Shown here: positions 55,069-64,000 of the stretch, piece by piece
Layout of the letters: each line of letters begins with the position of its first letter
Position numbering within the stretch: the stretch's first letter is position 1
Source of the DNA: Undaria pinnatifida
Lineage: Eukaryota > Sar > Phaeophyceae > Laminariales > Alariaceae
NCBI GenBank assembly: GCA_012845835.1
Contig: JABAKD010000026.1
Coordinates: 10,344,199-10,408,198, forward strand
Reading direction: 5' to 3'
Length of the DNA stretch: 64,000 nt
Made by a program: the position numbers and the translations under genes
The notes under the pieces: model-generated
Seen by the model: only the letters and a program-made list of their open reading frames with translations
Databases searched by the model: none
Told to the model about the DNA's origin: nothing

Positions 55069-55501
55069 TGTTAAAAGTATGAACCTTGGATTCAAAATCT
55101 AAGTTAATGCGCAGTCTATTCGCACAAATAAGATATGCAGTTGAATCTTAAGTTGAATCTTACGTTGAATCTTCGGTGTAACCTAGATGTAAACGTAGAT
55201 TTGAGTATGTTAAGGTTGTCCCGTTGTCCCGGTATTCTACCGTACTACGGGCCTTGTTCCGTGATGATCAGGTGGTGATCAACCCCACCATGATCACTCT
55301 CCCAACTCTCCCAACTCTCCTTCTCTTCCTTCTTTCTCTGCTTTCTTCTTCTTCTCTTTTTGGCCTCAAGCGCCCTTTCCAAACTATCTTTTTTCTTTCT
55401 TATCACAAGTGATCTTAACAAACACTTCGGTGCCACCTCTGCATCTCTTTGCATAGAGGACAGAGCCTTTACACAACCATTGTGTTCACAGGCTATTCAC
55501 A
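55069..55501 (+). repeat. 3' LTR of copia
   Basis: Starts TGTTAAAAGTATGAACC and ends CTATTCACA. It is 433 bp and about 97% identical to the 5' LTR. CTCAG (55,502-55,506) follows as the right target-site duplication. Confidence 0.95.
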
Positions 55502-55506
55502 CTCAG

Positions 55507-56140
55507 AGCCCCTGTCCCTTCGAGCGCCGTTAGATCAGTGTCTTGCGTTTATACGCGAAAGAGCGAAAAGGCCACGACGCGAGAACCGTGGGTTGGACTC
55601 GCGTGGTTCTCCCGAGGCATGGTGTTCGTGAAGGGGACACTACAGCGCCAACGTGACGAGGACTGGTGTTCCCGGGGGGGGGCATGGCAGACCCCAATGC
55701 CCAATGAGGCTATCGACAGGTTGGCACCGTTGGTGTTGGAATGTTTTTGGAGGCGGCTTCTTTCGAGTTTCCGCCAGCGAGTGACGAGGAGCCGAGGCGA
55801 GAAACCGCGGGTTCGGAGTCGCGTGTTGCTCCGGAGACCTGGCACGAGGACACTACAAATCCAAAAAATCGAGGACTAGTGTTCCCAGAAGGGGACATTG
55901 CAGACCCGCATATGTCCAACGAGGCTACCGACGGGTTGGCACCTTCGGTTTTCGATATTTTTCGTGTGCAGTTAGATCAGAATCTCGCGTGTTTCCACCA
56001 ACACGCGAAGAAGACCGGAGGCAAGAAACCGCGGGTTTGGATTCGTATCGTTCTCCCGAACCCTGATGGTTCCGGGCGGGGACATTGCAGGCACAAATTT
56101 CAACACCACGTTTGACCCTTTTTCGGAATACGCCACATAT
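55507..56140 (+). repeat. ~225-bp coding tandem repeats of element 2, copy 2
   Basis: Units around 55,520, 55,693 and 55,913 share 'AA(T/C)GAGGCTA(T/C)CGAC(A/G)GGTTGGCACC' and 'GCGAGAAACCG(T/C)GGGTT'. Translated they give PNEAIDRLAPLVLE and SNEATDGLAPSVFD, followed by KKPRVWIRIVLPNPD-type text. The array directly precedes the NADAR domain, as in copy 1. Confidence 0.74.
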
Positions 56141-56149
56141 GAAGTGGTG

Positions 56150-56640
56150 TTGTTCTGGCAGCCTCATCCTATTTTTAACCTTAATCCCCTTCGTCGTTTG
56201 TCGTGGACGACGTGCCATACTCTTGCGCGGAGAAGCACATGATGGCCTAAAAGACCAGGCTTTTTCAAGTCCATCGAGCAATGGAGCTCATGATGTCGTC
56301 GCCTGGTCCTAGCACACGCAAACGTTTCGGTCGAGGCGTGTGCAACTTCGACTCCGGTGTGGGACACAGGGAAAAGCAAAACCCGGTGTTATCTGGCATC
56401 TACGCCAAGTTCACGCAGAATCCAGCCATAACCAAATCACCTTGTGAGCTCCGACAACAAGATTCTGGCTGAGTCCAGCCCTATGCGTCCAGTGTGGGGC
56501 ACTGGTCTCCGGGCGGATGATCCCGGGGGCAACAATCCATGCCAGGGGGAAAGGAAAAAATTGCTCAGTGAGGCACTTTCTGATGTTCGCGAAGCTATTC
56601 CTGGCAGTGACACCCGGTCGGCGCACCCGCCGCCCCCTAG
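56150..56640 (+). pseudogene. NADAR (YbiA-like) domain inside element 2, copy 2
   Basis: One frame gives SSFVVDDVPYSCAEKHMMA, then (after a stop) KTRLFQVHRAMELMMSSPGP, KRFGRGVCNFDSGVGHREKQ and SGIYAKFTQNPAI. After a frame change near 56,465 it continues with ILAESSPMRPVWGTGLRADD, NNPCQGERKKLLSEALSDVR. These are the NADAR blocks in order: E-x2-M-M-A, KxxLF, GR-V, Y-A-KF-x-Q-NP, E-x-S, WG-x-GL, and the end block where W-x-GKNLLG has become C-x-GERKKLL. With copy 1 this gives two independent, complementary versions of one ancestral domain of ~155 residues. The substitutions in the final block and the stops argue against function today. Confidence 0.78.
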
Positions 56641-58200
56641 TCTATTCCGAACCTGCACTGTGAATGCAATAACCAAGAAATCCCGTCCGCGCCGCGACCG
56701 GGTCGTTGACAGCGGCCCGCGCTCGTAACGCTCCCCCTTCGGAGTTCTTGACCAATTTATCGGGCGCGTTCGCCAGCTAACAGCCGTGAAGGTTTGGAGA
56801 TAGTTTCTGTCGACGCCCCCGACCTTGCGCTGTAAGAACACGGCCCCTGTTTCAACGGGGGTACTGTGACGCTGAACGGCGTTTCGTTCACTATGAAAAT
56901 TGTGAATATCAGTCGAGCAACGCTCGATTCAGAGAGGTGCTGGACTCCTACATGTTTGGGGAAGGGCAGCATTGTTTGGGCTATCAAACTCCTCCGACGA
57001 TACTGTGGGGAGTAAAGTTCCGCAAGTCCTCTTTCCACAAGACGCAAAAGAGCATTGGCAAAGCGGGGACTCTCAATGCTTAATTGCAGAGGTAGCTTGA
57101 GTTCGTCCACGCGTTCGACTGCACACTCGAGTCTCGTAAAGGCAGGGCCAACGGCATCGGTGATTGTCCTGGGCTGCTTTCCAGAGCCTGCTACGGTGTA
57201 GGACCGCAGTGGGTTGACAAACGTCAACCCCGTAGGGTTGACAAGCCCCAAGCGCGTTAAAGATAGGGCTATATACCTCCTACAAACCGGCGGGCGGCGC
57301 GCTCCCTCCTCGCCGATCTCAGCGGTCAGTTTGGGTGAACTCGTGCTCCACACCGAAAGCACTGCTTTGGGTGGACTCGTGCCCCTCGATGAAAGCACTG
57401 TCTTGGGTGGGCTCATGCCCCGCACTGAACATGCTGTCTTGGGTGGGCTCCCTGTCTCCTCTACCGCATTGTATTATTTTCGCACACACGAGACACGTAT
57501 AAGGGTTAACGGTCTCTTCTGCTCCCCCGGGGATATTTGCCGATCTTGTTTCTGTCTTCGTCGCCACTACCGAAGACTGTACCGACCGCGGGTCGATTTC
57601 TCCTGCCGCTGACATCGCGTTCGCTTCTGGTCTTGCCAAATCCATCGAGGGCGGCATGATTTCCGCAGAAGCCTTGGCTGCAGCCACCATCATCGCACAG
57701 CCGACTCCTCTATCTAGGACTTCTACTCTGGAGACGGACTCCGCCGTGACCACCGGTTCGGCTGTGTCCGTCTCTGCCTTGCTTGGCACCCCAGCCCCTC
57801 CATCGTCGACGACGCTCCGACGAACAGCAACTGCAACGGCCAATGCACCGCCGATGTACAACATGGATTCGGGCTCGGCGAGGCCCCTCGGCCATCTTCC
57901 AGACGAGGTTCTACTCCGCCGCGAGTCCCACGGCCTCAGCCTGCGCCACTCACCGCCGCGACCCCTTGTCTTGCCGATCCGCCGGCCCGTACGGTGCCAC
58001 TTTTATCTGACCACGACCACGCAGAGCCTGTGGAAACTCCTCTCCTACGGCTCACGCCTTCTCCAGGTGACACGCCGACTGCACCTACAAAGTCGGAGGC
58101 CTTCGACGACGCTGCTGAATTGCGGTTCGATGATTCCGTCGCGTGTTATTCGCACGCCGATCTGAAGCAAGAGCAGCACGCTGAGCCTACGTGCCACGCC
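56641..58200 (+). pseudogene. Uncharacterised polyprotein region of element 2, copy 2
   Basis: It is collinear with 30,151-32,232. It contains NGVSFTMKIVNISRATLDSE (about 56,870-56,930), a 12-residue tandem repeat at 57,330-57,450 (GLVPLDESTVLG, GLMPRTEHAVLG) and a Ser/Thr/Ala-rich linker (57,640-57,850). The first block has the look of a retropepsin start, but no D-T/S-G is visible. Neither RT nor RNase H could be found between NADAR and integrase. Confidence 0.5.
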
Positions 58201-59910
58201 ACAATACGTTACATCTCTATCGGCCAGGCGTCGGCCCTACCACCCGACCTTTTGGAGTGCTACCTCTCGCACAAGCGCCCCTCCCTCTCAGACACCCAGG
58301 GCCTGGGAGGTAAGAGTCGACTACATACAATCGACGACGGCATCGTCCTACTTGTCCGTTATCCGACACTGCCGTCAACAACGTCTGACCATCCCAACAC
58401 TGTGGGGTGATCTATTTGCTTGCTAAACGATTGTTCGCAACTACTTTCCCCTGCTCATGCGCTCTTGGATCACGCAAGCTTGTAACTCCACGGCTTCTTG
58501 TCACATTGGCACCACGCGCTCGTTCCGCATGCTGGAGCGGTTTTATTGGTGGATTGGTGTGAATTTGTGCACTCGGTGGTTTCTTCGCCACTGCTTGAAG
58601 TGCTAAGCGCGGAAGACCCCACGTCCCGCCGGCCAATCATCTCAATGCTTCTAGCGGAAGGTCCAGGGATCGCCGTCAGTGTTTAATACTTCGGCCCCCT
58701 CCCGTCATACCACGAGGCAACACCTACATCTTGCTGTCTACCGACAGCTTCAGTCGTCGGGCCGGCATGCTCCCCGACACCGCCGCTGAGTTCGCCGCGG
58801 AGGGTACAGCAAATATATTGGTGAACCAATACATCCCCTTGTGGGGGTGCCTGCGCACCATAATCTCGGCCAACGGCCTGCAGTTCTGCTCCCAGCTTTC
58901 ACAAGCTGTATATCAGCTGTTAGACGTGCGGAAGCTTGCTACAAGCTCCTATCATCCCAACTGTAACGGGGGCATTGAGCAGGTAAACAACACTATGGCC
59001 CAAATGCTGGCTATAGCCGTCAACGAGCGACAAGACGATTGAGACTTGCATCTTCCCCACATCGAATTCGCGTACAACAATTCCGTCAGCGCCGCGACGG
59101 GTCCGGCTCAACGTGGTCCACATGGCAGACTCCCACGGCCCCCCCTGATGGTTTTCGACCGTACTGGCGTCGTGGGACACCAGAGTCTGGCCCGTGACCA
59201 CCTGACCTATTTTACCTTGGCCACCGACCGACAAAAGAGCGCGAACGACCTTGTCCGCACATACCACGCCCGCACTGTTTCTCGTGTTAACCGCAGAACC
59301 TCCGCCCCCGCCGACGCGCTTGCGTCCAGCACTTAACTTCGCTACTGGTGGTTGGGCACGTGTGTACAATTCTGCCTCCACCATCCGCCAGGGAGTGAAA
59401 GCGAAAACCGACGGTAAGGTACTCAAGGATAAATTAGCACTTGATTGGGCGGGCCCGTACAAGCTCCTGGCAGTCGGTCCCCGCCCCTTCGCCAAGACCC
59501 CGAACGGTTCGCAGCTCGGGAGCAACCCCCTCTATTTGGATATCCCTTCCGACCTGCCCGGTTCGGATGCTCTTCGGTGTGTGGCCATCGAGTGCTGCAA
59601 GCCCTGCGCCGACTCCCACCACGGCGGGGATATGCCCCAATACCTAACGGCGGGGCTGACGCAGAACGCGCTCAACAATGTTTCCAAGACGTCCCCGCCG
59701 TACCACATCACTCAAGACGACGTCTCGACTCCTCTCCAACTGCTGAAGGTGGAGCAGATCACCGGTCATCAGTCGGTACGGGGGCAAGGTGGCGTCTTCG
59801 TGGTGGAATGCAAGACGCATTGGGTGTGACTCTCTGAACCTTCCTGGGAGCGAGAAATAGACACCCACCTCTCCCGCCCCAACGTCGTGCGTATTTGCGC
59901 CGGAACGCCG
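58201..59910 (+). pseudogene. Element 2 integrase with chromodomain, copy 2 (broken)
   Basis: Spacer text RYISIGQASALPPDLLECYL is followed by an HHCC finger in another frame (about 58,455-58,615; CHIGTTRSFRMLERFYWWIG, then HCLKC). The core follows: Asp in LLSTDSFSRRAGM (58,743-58,745); the second Asp replaced by Ala in ISANGLQFC (GCC at 58,869-58,871); Glu in GGIEQVNNTM (58,977-58,979), with D-x35-E spacing. A TGA at 59,041-59,043 and a frameshift follow, then HLPHIEFAYNNSVSAATG. The C-terminal part (59,340-59,460; ARVYNSASTIRQGVKAKTDG, LDWAGPYKLLAVGP) leads to a chromodomain-like end (VEQITGHQSVRGQGGVFVV ... HWV-stop-LSEPSWEREI, about 59,740-59,860). The Ala substitution and the stops inactivate it. 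Confidence 0.85.
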
Positions 59911-59959
59911 GACCAGCACCGCCAAACCCCACCGCTTCCACCACCGAATGCAGATCGCG

Positions 59960-60330
59960 GCGGCACAGCGAGCTCTTCTGCAACAACGGGGAGCGTCTTC
60001 TAGCGCCGGGCAACGCTTCTGTTCCCCGCGCCCATTGGCTCCGTCTCTACCACGACACCGTGCTTCCTGAATGAACCCACTTTTGGTACAAGGGAGACGA
60101 TGGGTTATATTGACTTTGGAAACTCAGCGCGAGCACTACCGAGGACAAGGTATACTTGATCCGCCTTCTGGACGACTTGGGACCGATCAAATATCTTCCC
60201 TCAGCGCGCTACACGACTTCGACGGGAGCCGCATGATGCGCTTGGTGCCTGCAAGTTCACACCGCCAGTGCGCCTCCTCGGGGTATCCAACGTAACGCCG
60301 ATGAATCTCTAGGCGTCGACGCGGCCAGTT
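59960..60330 (+). pseudogene. Tudor-like tail after the chromodomain of element 2
   Basis: In one frame, with stops, the sequence reads VPRAHWLRLYHDTVLPE, then THFWYKGDDGLY, LWKLSASTTEDKVYLIRLLD and IKYLPSARYTTSTGA. The pattern 'H-F-W-Y-K-G-D-D-G-L-x-x-L-x-K-x-S ... V-Y-L-I-R-L-L-D-D' suits a small beta-barrel of Tudor type, which reads modified chromatin proteins. It continues the polyprotein frame past the chromodomain. Assignment rests on pattern only. Confidence 0.45.
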
Positions 60331-61213
60331 GACTTTCAAGCCTCCACTGCACCTCGATAGTTCTCCATTTTTGTTCTGGGGTTATGAGGTTTGGGACTTT
60401 GTCTTTGGGTTGTTTGTGGTGTTCTGAGAATCTTGGTCTGGTTTCGGGGCGGTTCTTTCCATTTGTTTTCCTTTTTCTCCTGCCGAGCCCCCTGCTCAGT
60501 GCCGGGCCAGGGTTCGGGTATACCGCTGCTACCTGACACACAGGGCTGTCGCCTTTTCGTCGTCGTTGAATTTGGCCTTGACGACGCCTTCCTCAGCACA
60601 GAGCCGGGAGGCGACCGGGGTACCCTGTATGCGTGTAAAGTGGTACAAGGCTATGTAAGGGCCTTTGTATTGTCTTTTTTTGTGTTGTGCTTGTTCTACC
60701 TTTTGGCTTTGCGAAACACTTCCCCCCTCGCGGGGCTGTAAGTGCGACCACCTTTCATGCCGGGTCTTTGTCGGTTTTTCGTCTAACCCCCCCGCCATGC
60801 CGATAGCCCGCGGAATAGGTTTCGCATGCCTTTTCCAGTGTGTTAACGCCTGTGTTGCCTTCCATATCAAGGAGGGCTCGCCTCACCACAGTACCTTTTC
60901 TGTGGTTGGTTTACTGTAAAGCCTTTCCTGCCCACCCCCGCCATACCGGCAGTATGCGGCAGGTTCTAGAGCGTTTTCTGCCCCCCCCGCCACACCGGCG
61001 GTACGCGGCAGTTTTTTCATGGGTGGCGCTTGCCTTGTTGTAGGGTCCGCGTTTTCTTCAACTGCTTACCTTCTCATGTTCCTGGTTCTATAGCCAGACA
61101 GTTGGAGGTGCGAGGGTGGGTTTTGAGGAGCCGCATCTTCAGTTTATGGTTTAGTTCGTAGAACCGGTGTTTCACCGAATCTCCCATCTTTTTGCGAATG
61201 CGGTTCATCAGTG
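60331..61213. other. 3' untranslated region of element 2, copy 2
   Basis: It is shared with copy 1 from 'CCCCCT(G/A)CTCAGTGCCGGGCC' (60,486 / 32,233) onwards. It includes two near-repeats of GTATGCGGCAGGTTCTAGAG / CACACCGGCGGTACGCGGCA text at about 60,945-61,010. No coding motif is present. Confidence 0.6.
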
Positions 61214-61485
61214 TGGGCTAGATACGGCCTCCAAAGGCCTGTAATCATCCATATTGAGATAGTGTGGGTGGGTTTTGTATAATAAAGTTGGCGTTATATA
61301 CTCGGCAAAGTCAGGGAACAGATCGTAGGCGCGTACCTCGGATCTCAGAAGTCATCCGGGCTCTAGTGGAATGTAATAAAGCTACGTGTCTGCCGAGGCT
61401 AAGAAGGTGAGTACTTTCCACGGACCTGCTCAATTGGCAGACCTATAGGAACACTCTCTGTCCCCATATTATACCTCTACACCCA
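61214..61485 (+). repeat. 3' LTR (or terminal repeat) of element 2, copy 2
   Basis: It matches 41,111-41,370 and 32,961-33,238. A TTATATACTC at about 61,287 could be its TATA box, with AATAAA at 61,375-61,380 downstream. Confidence 0.72.
61375..61380 (+). promoter_or_regulatory. AATAAA in 3' terminal repeat of element 2
   Basis: Same place and context (AATAAAGCTACGT) as 41,263-41,268; probable polyadenylation signal. Confidence 0.55.
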
Positions 61486-62348
61486 ACAGCAGTGATGTGG
61501 AGCGTTTTGTTTTTTTTTTAGAGTCAACTTGCAGAATACATGGATTAGTCATGCGCCCAACGTGGCGTGAAGCCAAATTCAGATGACACACCAATCGCCT
61601 GTTGCTGTGTGTAACGTTTTGTTTACTCTGCTGCTACATGTGATCGAATTGCGATATTATCGTTGAAGCGTCTACCAAACGCAATCCAACGCGTCTGCCC
61701 TCAGGTCCTTGTGTTCAAGAACACCATTTACGTATCAACCAAGAGCAATCACACGCATTTTCCTGCGGGCTCTTGTGGTCAAACACACTATAAATATGTA
61801 CCATATAGTCTAGTCTAAACAAGTACATTTTTGGCACCAAAGATTTTTCGTTTTTCAAATGAACAGTCCCAAGGTTACAAGATATTCCATGTGTACTTAA
61901 AATATCGTTGGGTAGCCACGCCCACGCTGCCGATAGTACGGCCAGGCACGATCCCTTTCGCGATCACGAGCATCTTTGTATCTCTGGCTCGATCGGGGGA
62001 GTGTCCGATGATATATCGTTGCCGCAATCTGTGATGCGCATTTGCTTGACCATGTTGTTGAATTCGTTGCTACTTTCCCGCCTTTGTTATGGACTGTTTT
62101 TGCACAAGTAACACAACTCGCTCCAACCGTCTCCAAACGCACACACACGCTCTCGCCCGACCAATATCGGCGATTGAGGAGACAAATAACATCCCGTATC
62201 TGCACCGAATAGCATACCGGTGGATGGAGGCGAGCCCAGTTGCCGACGCTTCGCGCTCGCTTTCTGTGCCTCGTATGAAGCGCTTCGTCTTCGATGTGTT
62301 CCTTTCTCTCGCTAGTTCCCCGATTCGCCGTCTAGCGCGGAACTCGAT
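61486..62348. other. No gene seen; probable remnant of YR element 2 leader
   Basis: A ~67-bp diverged tandem occurs ('ACCAAACGCAATCCAACGCG' near 61,676 and 'ACCAAGAGCAATCACACGCA' near 61,738). By position it lies between A1 of YR element 2 and the inserted element 2, but it shows no motif that proves this. Confidence 0.45.
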
Positions 62349-62640
62349 AATCACAAAATCACTGATGATCTGGTCCAGCGAGCGATCGCTGCCCAGTTGT
62401 AAGCAAGAGCTCTGTCTGTTCACGTGTTCTACCAGTCGGCCAGCGCCGCCCCGTGCGGTATCCGCTTGGTATCCTGACAAGCGAGATAAACCAAACAATA
62501 CCAGCTGCTGCTGTCAACGTGAACTACGTACTCCGTATTCCGCCACAAGTTATGAACCATAACGCCGATTTCTCTGTATGAACAACAAACAGCATTTTAT
62601 TCTCATATGTTCTCGATTTCAAAGAATATTTTCCTTTTGG
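62349..62640 (-). repeat. A-type repeat, probable A1 of YR element 2
   Basis: It matches A2 at 36,203-36,487 in the same orientation, with scattered substitutions. It ends on the right at about 62,637, where similarity stops, as an outer element end should. Confidence 0.78.
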
Positions 62641-63215
62641 ATTTTTAGGAAAATACGCAGTAGTCACCCGCAGCAGTAACATCGGTGGCTGCAGTTAAGG
62701 CACGCGACAGCCGACGGTGGCGTTGGATGTTTCGGCGACGGTTCTGGGGTATTGCGGTGAACATTTAGCACCAGGTACGACACAAAAGCTCTTAACGTTG
62801 AAACAAGCGGCGGGTGCTGGAAAACTAACAGGGAGCAGCTCATGATTTCTCAGACTATTATAACCTAAAACGAAACGATAGACCCAGCAGCAGGCCCGCT
62901 AGCAGGAAACAAAACTATGAAAGGTCCACCAGCAGGCACAGAGGCCTTACGGGCCAGCAGAATCGATTGTGTACTTAGTTCTGCAATATGCACGTACCTC
63001 TTGGTATGACATGATATTATACAACAGGTAGCCACAATTTTTATCTAATGCCCCACTCGAGTACTCATTCATGTATTATCAGGTTGCTTTAACATCGAGT
63101 TGTTACCACGAGCGCGACATATCATGTCGTCATACCAGTATATATTTCTTTTTTCGAACGAACATAATGGCAATGCAGATTTAAGATGCGTGTTAAACAT
63201 ATTATAAAAATGAGA
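62641..63215. other. No gene seen
   Basis: Short CCAGCAG-type repeats (62,885-62,960) and AT-rich sequence. No motif-bearing frame. Confidence 0.45.
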
Positions 63216-63500
63216 GTACACTGCAGTTGTAAGATCGAACTACAGTGTAGCTATCAGGGTCAACAGGGTGATGTTAGTCAGTCTGTTCGCGGAACCTGTT
63301 GAACCCGTTGTTGAGGGGGACAAAATCTGAGCGGTGAAAGGAAATGCATCAGTTTGTCAAGTGCATCCAGTAAGTCGTATAACCGGTAAAAGGAGGGGAA
63401 TTTGTTTAAAAGGCGTGGGGGCCTGGTTTCTACAATAAAGAGCGGGGGGGCGGGGGGGAAACAGGCGGGGCAACTCAGTCTGTGCACGGACACAATAAAT
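63216..63500 (+). repeat. Family A start and tail module, fourth site
   Basis: 'GAGTACACTGCAGTTGTAAGATCGAAC' resembles the start of a 130-bp unit, but it jumps after ~25 bp straight to the tail module 'CTATCAGGGTCAACAGGG'. Most of the unit is therefore deleted. The tail includes 'GGAAATGCATCAGTTTGTCAAG' and ends in G runs. Confidence 0.75.
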
Positions 63501-64000
63501 CCTTCAAGGGGGAAAACCTAGAGTACACTTTCTTTTTTTTAAATTAATATATATCCACCCAACAACCAGCTCCGAAGAAGCCATCGACACACCAAACGAC
63601 AAGCATTGAATGGATCGGTCTTATTTTGTACTTATTAAGCAGCACCAGCTATACGGCGGTTCCGGCATCAAAGCCTGTGCCTCAGAAGCTGCATCTTGCT
63701 CCTCCTTCAAGGCTTTCAACTGTCTCGGAACACGTTCCCAAGCCAAGGAGATAGGTACCTGTTGAGCTCGAGAAACTAAATCGTCTCGACTTCTCTGGTT
63801 CCCGATTTCGCACGAAAGTCGCTAACGACCAACTTCAGGGAGGATAATTATTATCTGTGCTTGACAAATGGTGTCAATTGCAAAAAGCAGGGGGGGGGGT
63901 CGTTAGGCATTTGCACATAAGACATTTTATGGATACTTGTTAGCCAATAGTATCATTCCGTGTGCCAAGCAGCCATGAAACGTTCGTTAAAGAAAACCGC
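63501..64000. other. No gene seen
   Basis: No motif-bearing frame is present, and a G run occurs at about 63,890. The window ends here without a visible feature boundary. Confidence 0.4.

Larger units (their letters stand above)
48368..55501 (+). mobile_element. Ty1/copia retrotransposon nested in element 2
   Basis: It is 7,134 bp with LTRs of 432 and 433 bp, a 5-bp CTCAG target duplication, a primer site directly after the 5' LTR and a purine tract directly before the 3' LTR. Internal order is Gag (CCHC)-protease-integrase-RT-RNase H, which defines Ty1/copia. The LTRs differ at about 13 positions plus one 1-bp indel (counted by eye, ~3%), so it is younger than the neighbouring elements. It is already dead: stops, frameshifts and a lost catalytic Asp in RT. 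A long 3' region (53,718-55,057) is unusual. Confidence 0.95.
41111..61485 (+). mobile_element. Ty3/gypsy-like element 2, copy 2, split by a copia insertion
   Basis: The outer terminal repeats (41,111-41,370 and 61,214-61,485) match. Inside, in order, are the leader with minisatellite, Gag, copia (nested, 48,368-55,501), coding repeats, NADAR, an uncharacterised region, HHCC/DD35E integrase, chromodomain and Tudor-like tail. Without copia and its duplicated target the element is ~13.2 kb, large for a gypsy element. Part of the leader (41.4-42.8 kb) has no counterpart in copy 1 and may itself contain inserted fragments. No RT is recognisable. No target duplication was found around the outer repeats, so these boundaries are approximate. 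Confidence 0.78.
35833..62640 (-). mobile_element. Split-direct-repeat YR retrotransposon 2, disrupted by nested insertions
   Basis: Reading leftwards on the minus strand: A1 candidate (62,640-62,349), inserted material (61.5-41 kb), gag (39,253-37,840), YR C-terminus (36,950-36,724), B1 (36,712-36,490), A2 (36,487-36,203), B2 (36,056-35,833). A1 resembles A2 and B1 resembles B2, the same architecture as YR element 1 but with unrelated repeat sequence. RT/RNase H is missing between gag and YR. That A1 belongs to this copy is an inference: it is the only A-type sequence found, on the correct side and in the correct orientation. Otherwise it would be a fragment of another copy. Confidence 0.72.

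Noticed and set aside
1-64000. tRNA, rRNA or CRISPR arrays
   Set aside because: No cloverleaf with a convincing TTCGANNC arm and acceptor stem was found; the GGTTATGAGCC site is a primer site. The tandem arrays have no spacer-repeat alternation typical of CRISPR.

Overview
This is a repeat-dominated stretch of eukaryotic nuclear DNA. It has no Shine-Dalgarno-led operons, and the long reading frames are almost all debris of retrotransposons: chromodomain-type Ty3/gypsy, Ty1/copia and tyrosine-recombinase (DIRS/PAT/Ngaro-type) elements. I found no convincing host gene, tRNA or rRNA. The mixture of elements and the roughly balanced base composition suggest an alga or a stramenopile-like protist, but the sequence alone does not settle the organism.

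Layout. 0-3.4 kb: a ~130-bp interspersed repeat family (family A) and G-run-rich repeats (family B). 3.4-8.8 kb: a decayed Ty3/gypsy chromovirus on the minus strand (element 1), with two 314-bp LTRs, a polypurine tract, RT, RNase H, DDE integrase and chromodomain, but most of gag/protease missing. 9.8-16.5 kb: a nearly complete tyrosine-recombinase retroelement on the minus strand (YR element 1). It runs gag (CCCH finger)-RT-RNase H-YR and is bounded by textbook split direct repeats, A1...B1-A2...B2. 17-24 kb: satellite and minisatellite arrays, a scrap of another gypsy integrase, and a small Tudor-like frame. 24.3-33.2 kb: copy 1 of a second Ty3/gypsy-like family (element 2). 33-41 kb: intergenic repeats, then the 3' end of a second split-direct-repeat element (YR element 2: B2-A2-B1, YR C-terminus, gag). 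41.1-61.5 kb: copy 2 of element 2, split at 48,368-55,501 by a Ty1/copia element that has 432/433-bp LTRs and a 5-bp target duplication. 62.3-62.6 kb: a repeat matching A2 of YR element 2, which is its probable A1 end. The order of insertion would then be YR element 2, then gypsy element 2, then copia.

The most unusual content is in element 2. Both copies carry, between a Gly/Arg-rich zinc-knuckle Gag and the integrase, a degenerate NADAR (YbiA-like, formerly DUF1768) domain preceded by ~225-bp coding tandem repeats. Neither copy shows a recognisable reverse transcriptase. Copy 2 keeps a DD35E integrase, a chromodomain and a further Tudor-like tail. Copy 1 has lost this whole integrase block by one deletion. 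The untranslated leader of both copies holds an ~88-bp minisatellite of different copy number.

All coding parts carry stops and frameshifts, so these are relics rather than active elements. LTR divergence is about 3% for copia and 6-7% for gypsy element 1, both counted by eye.
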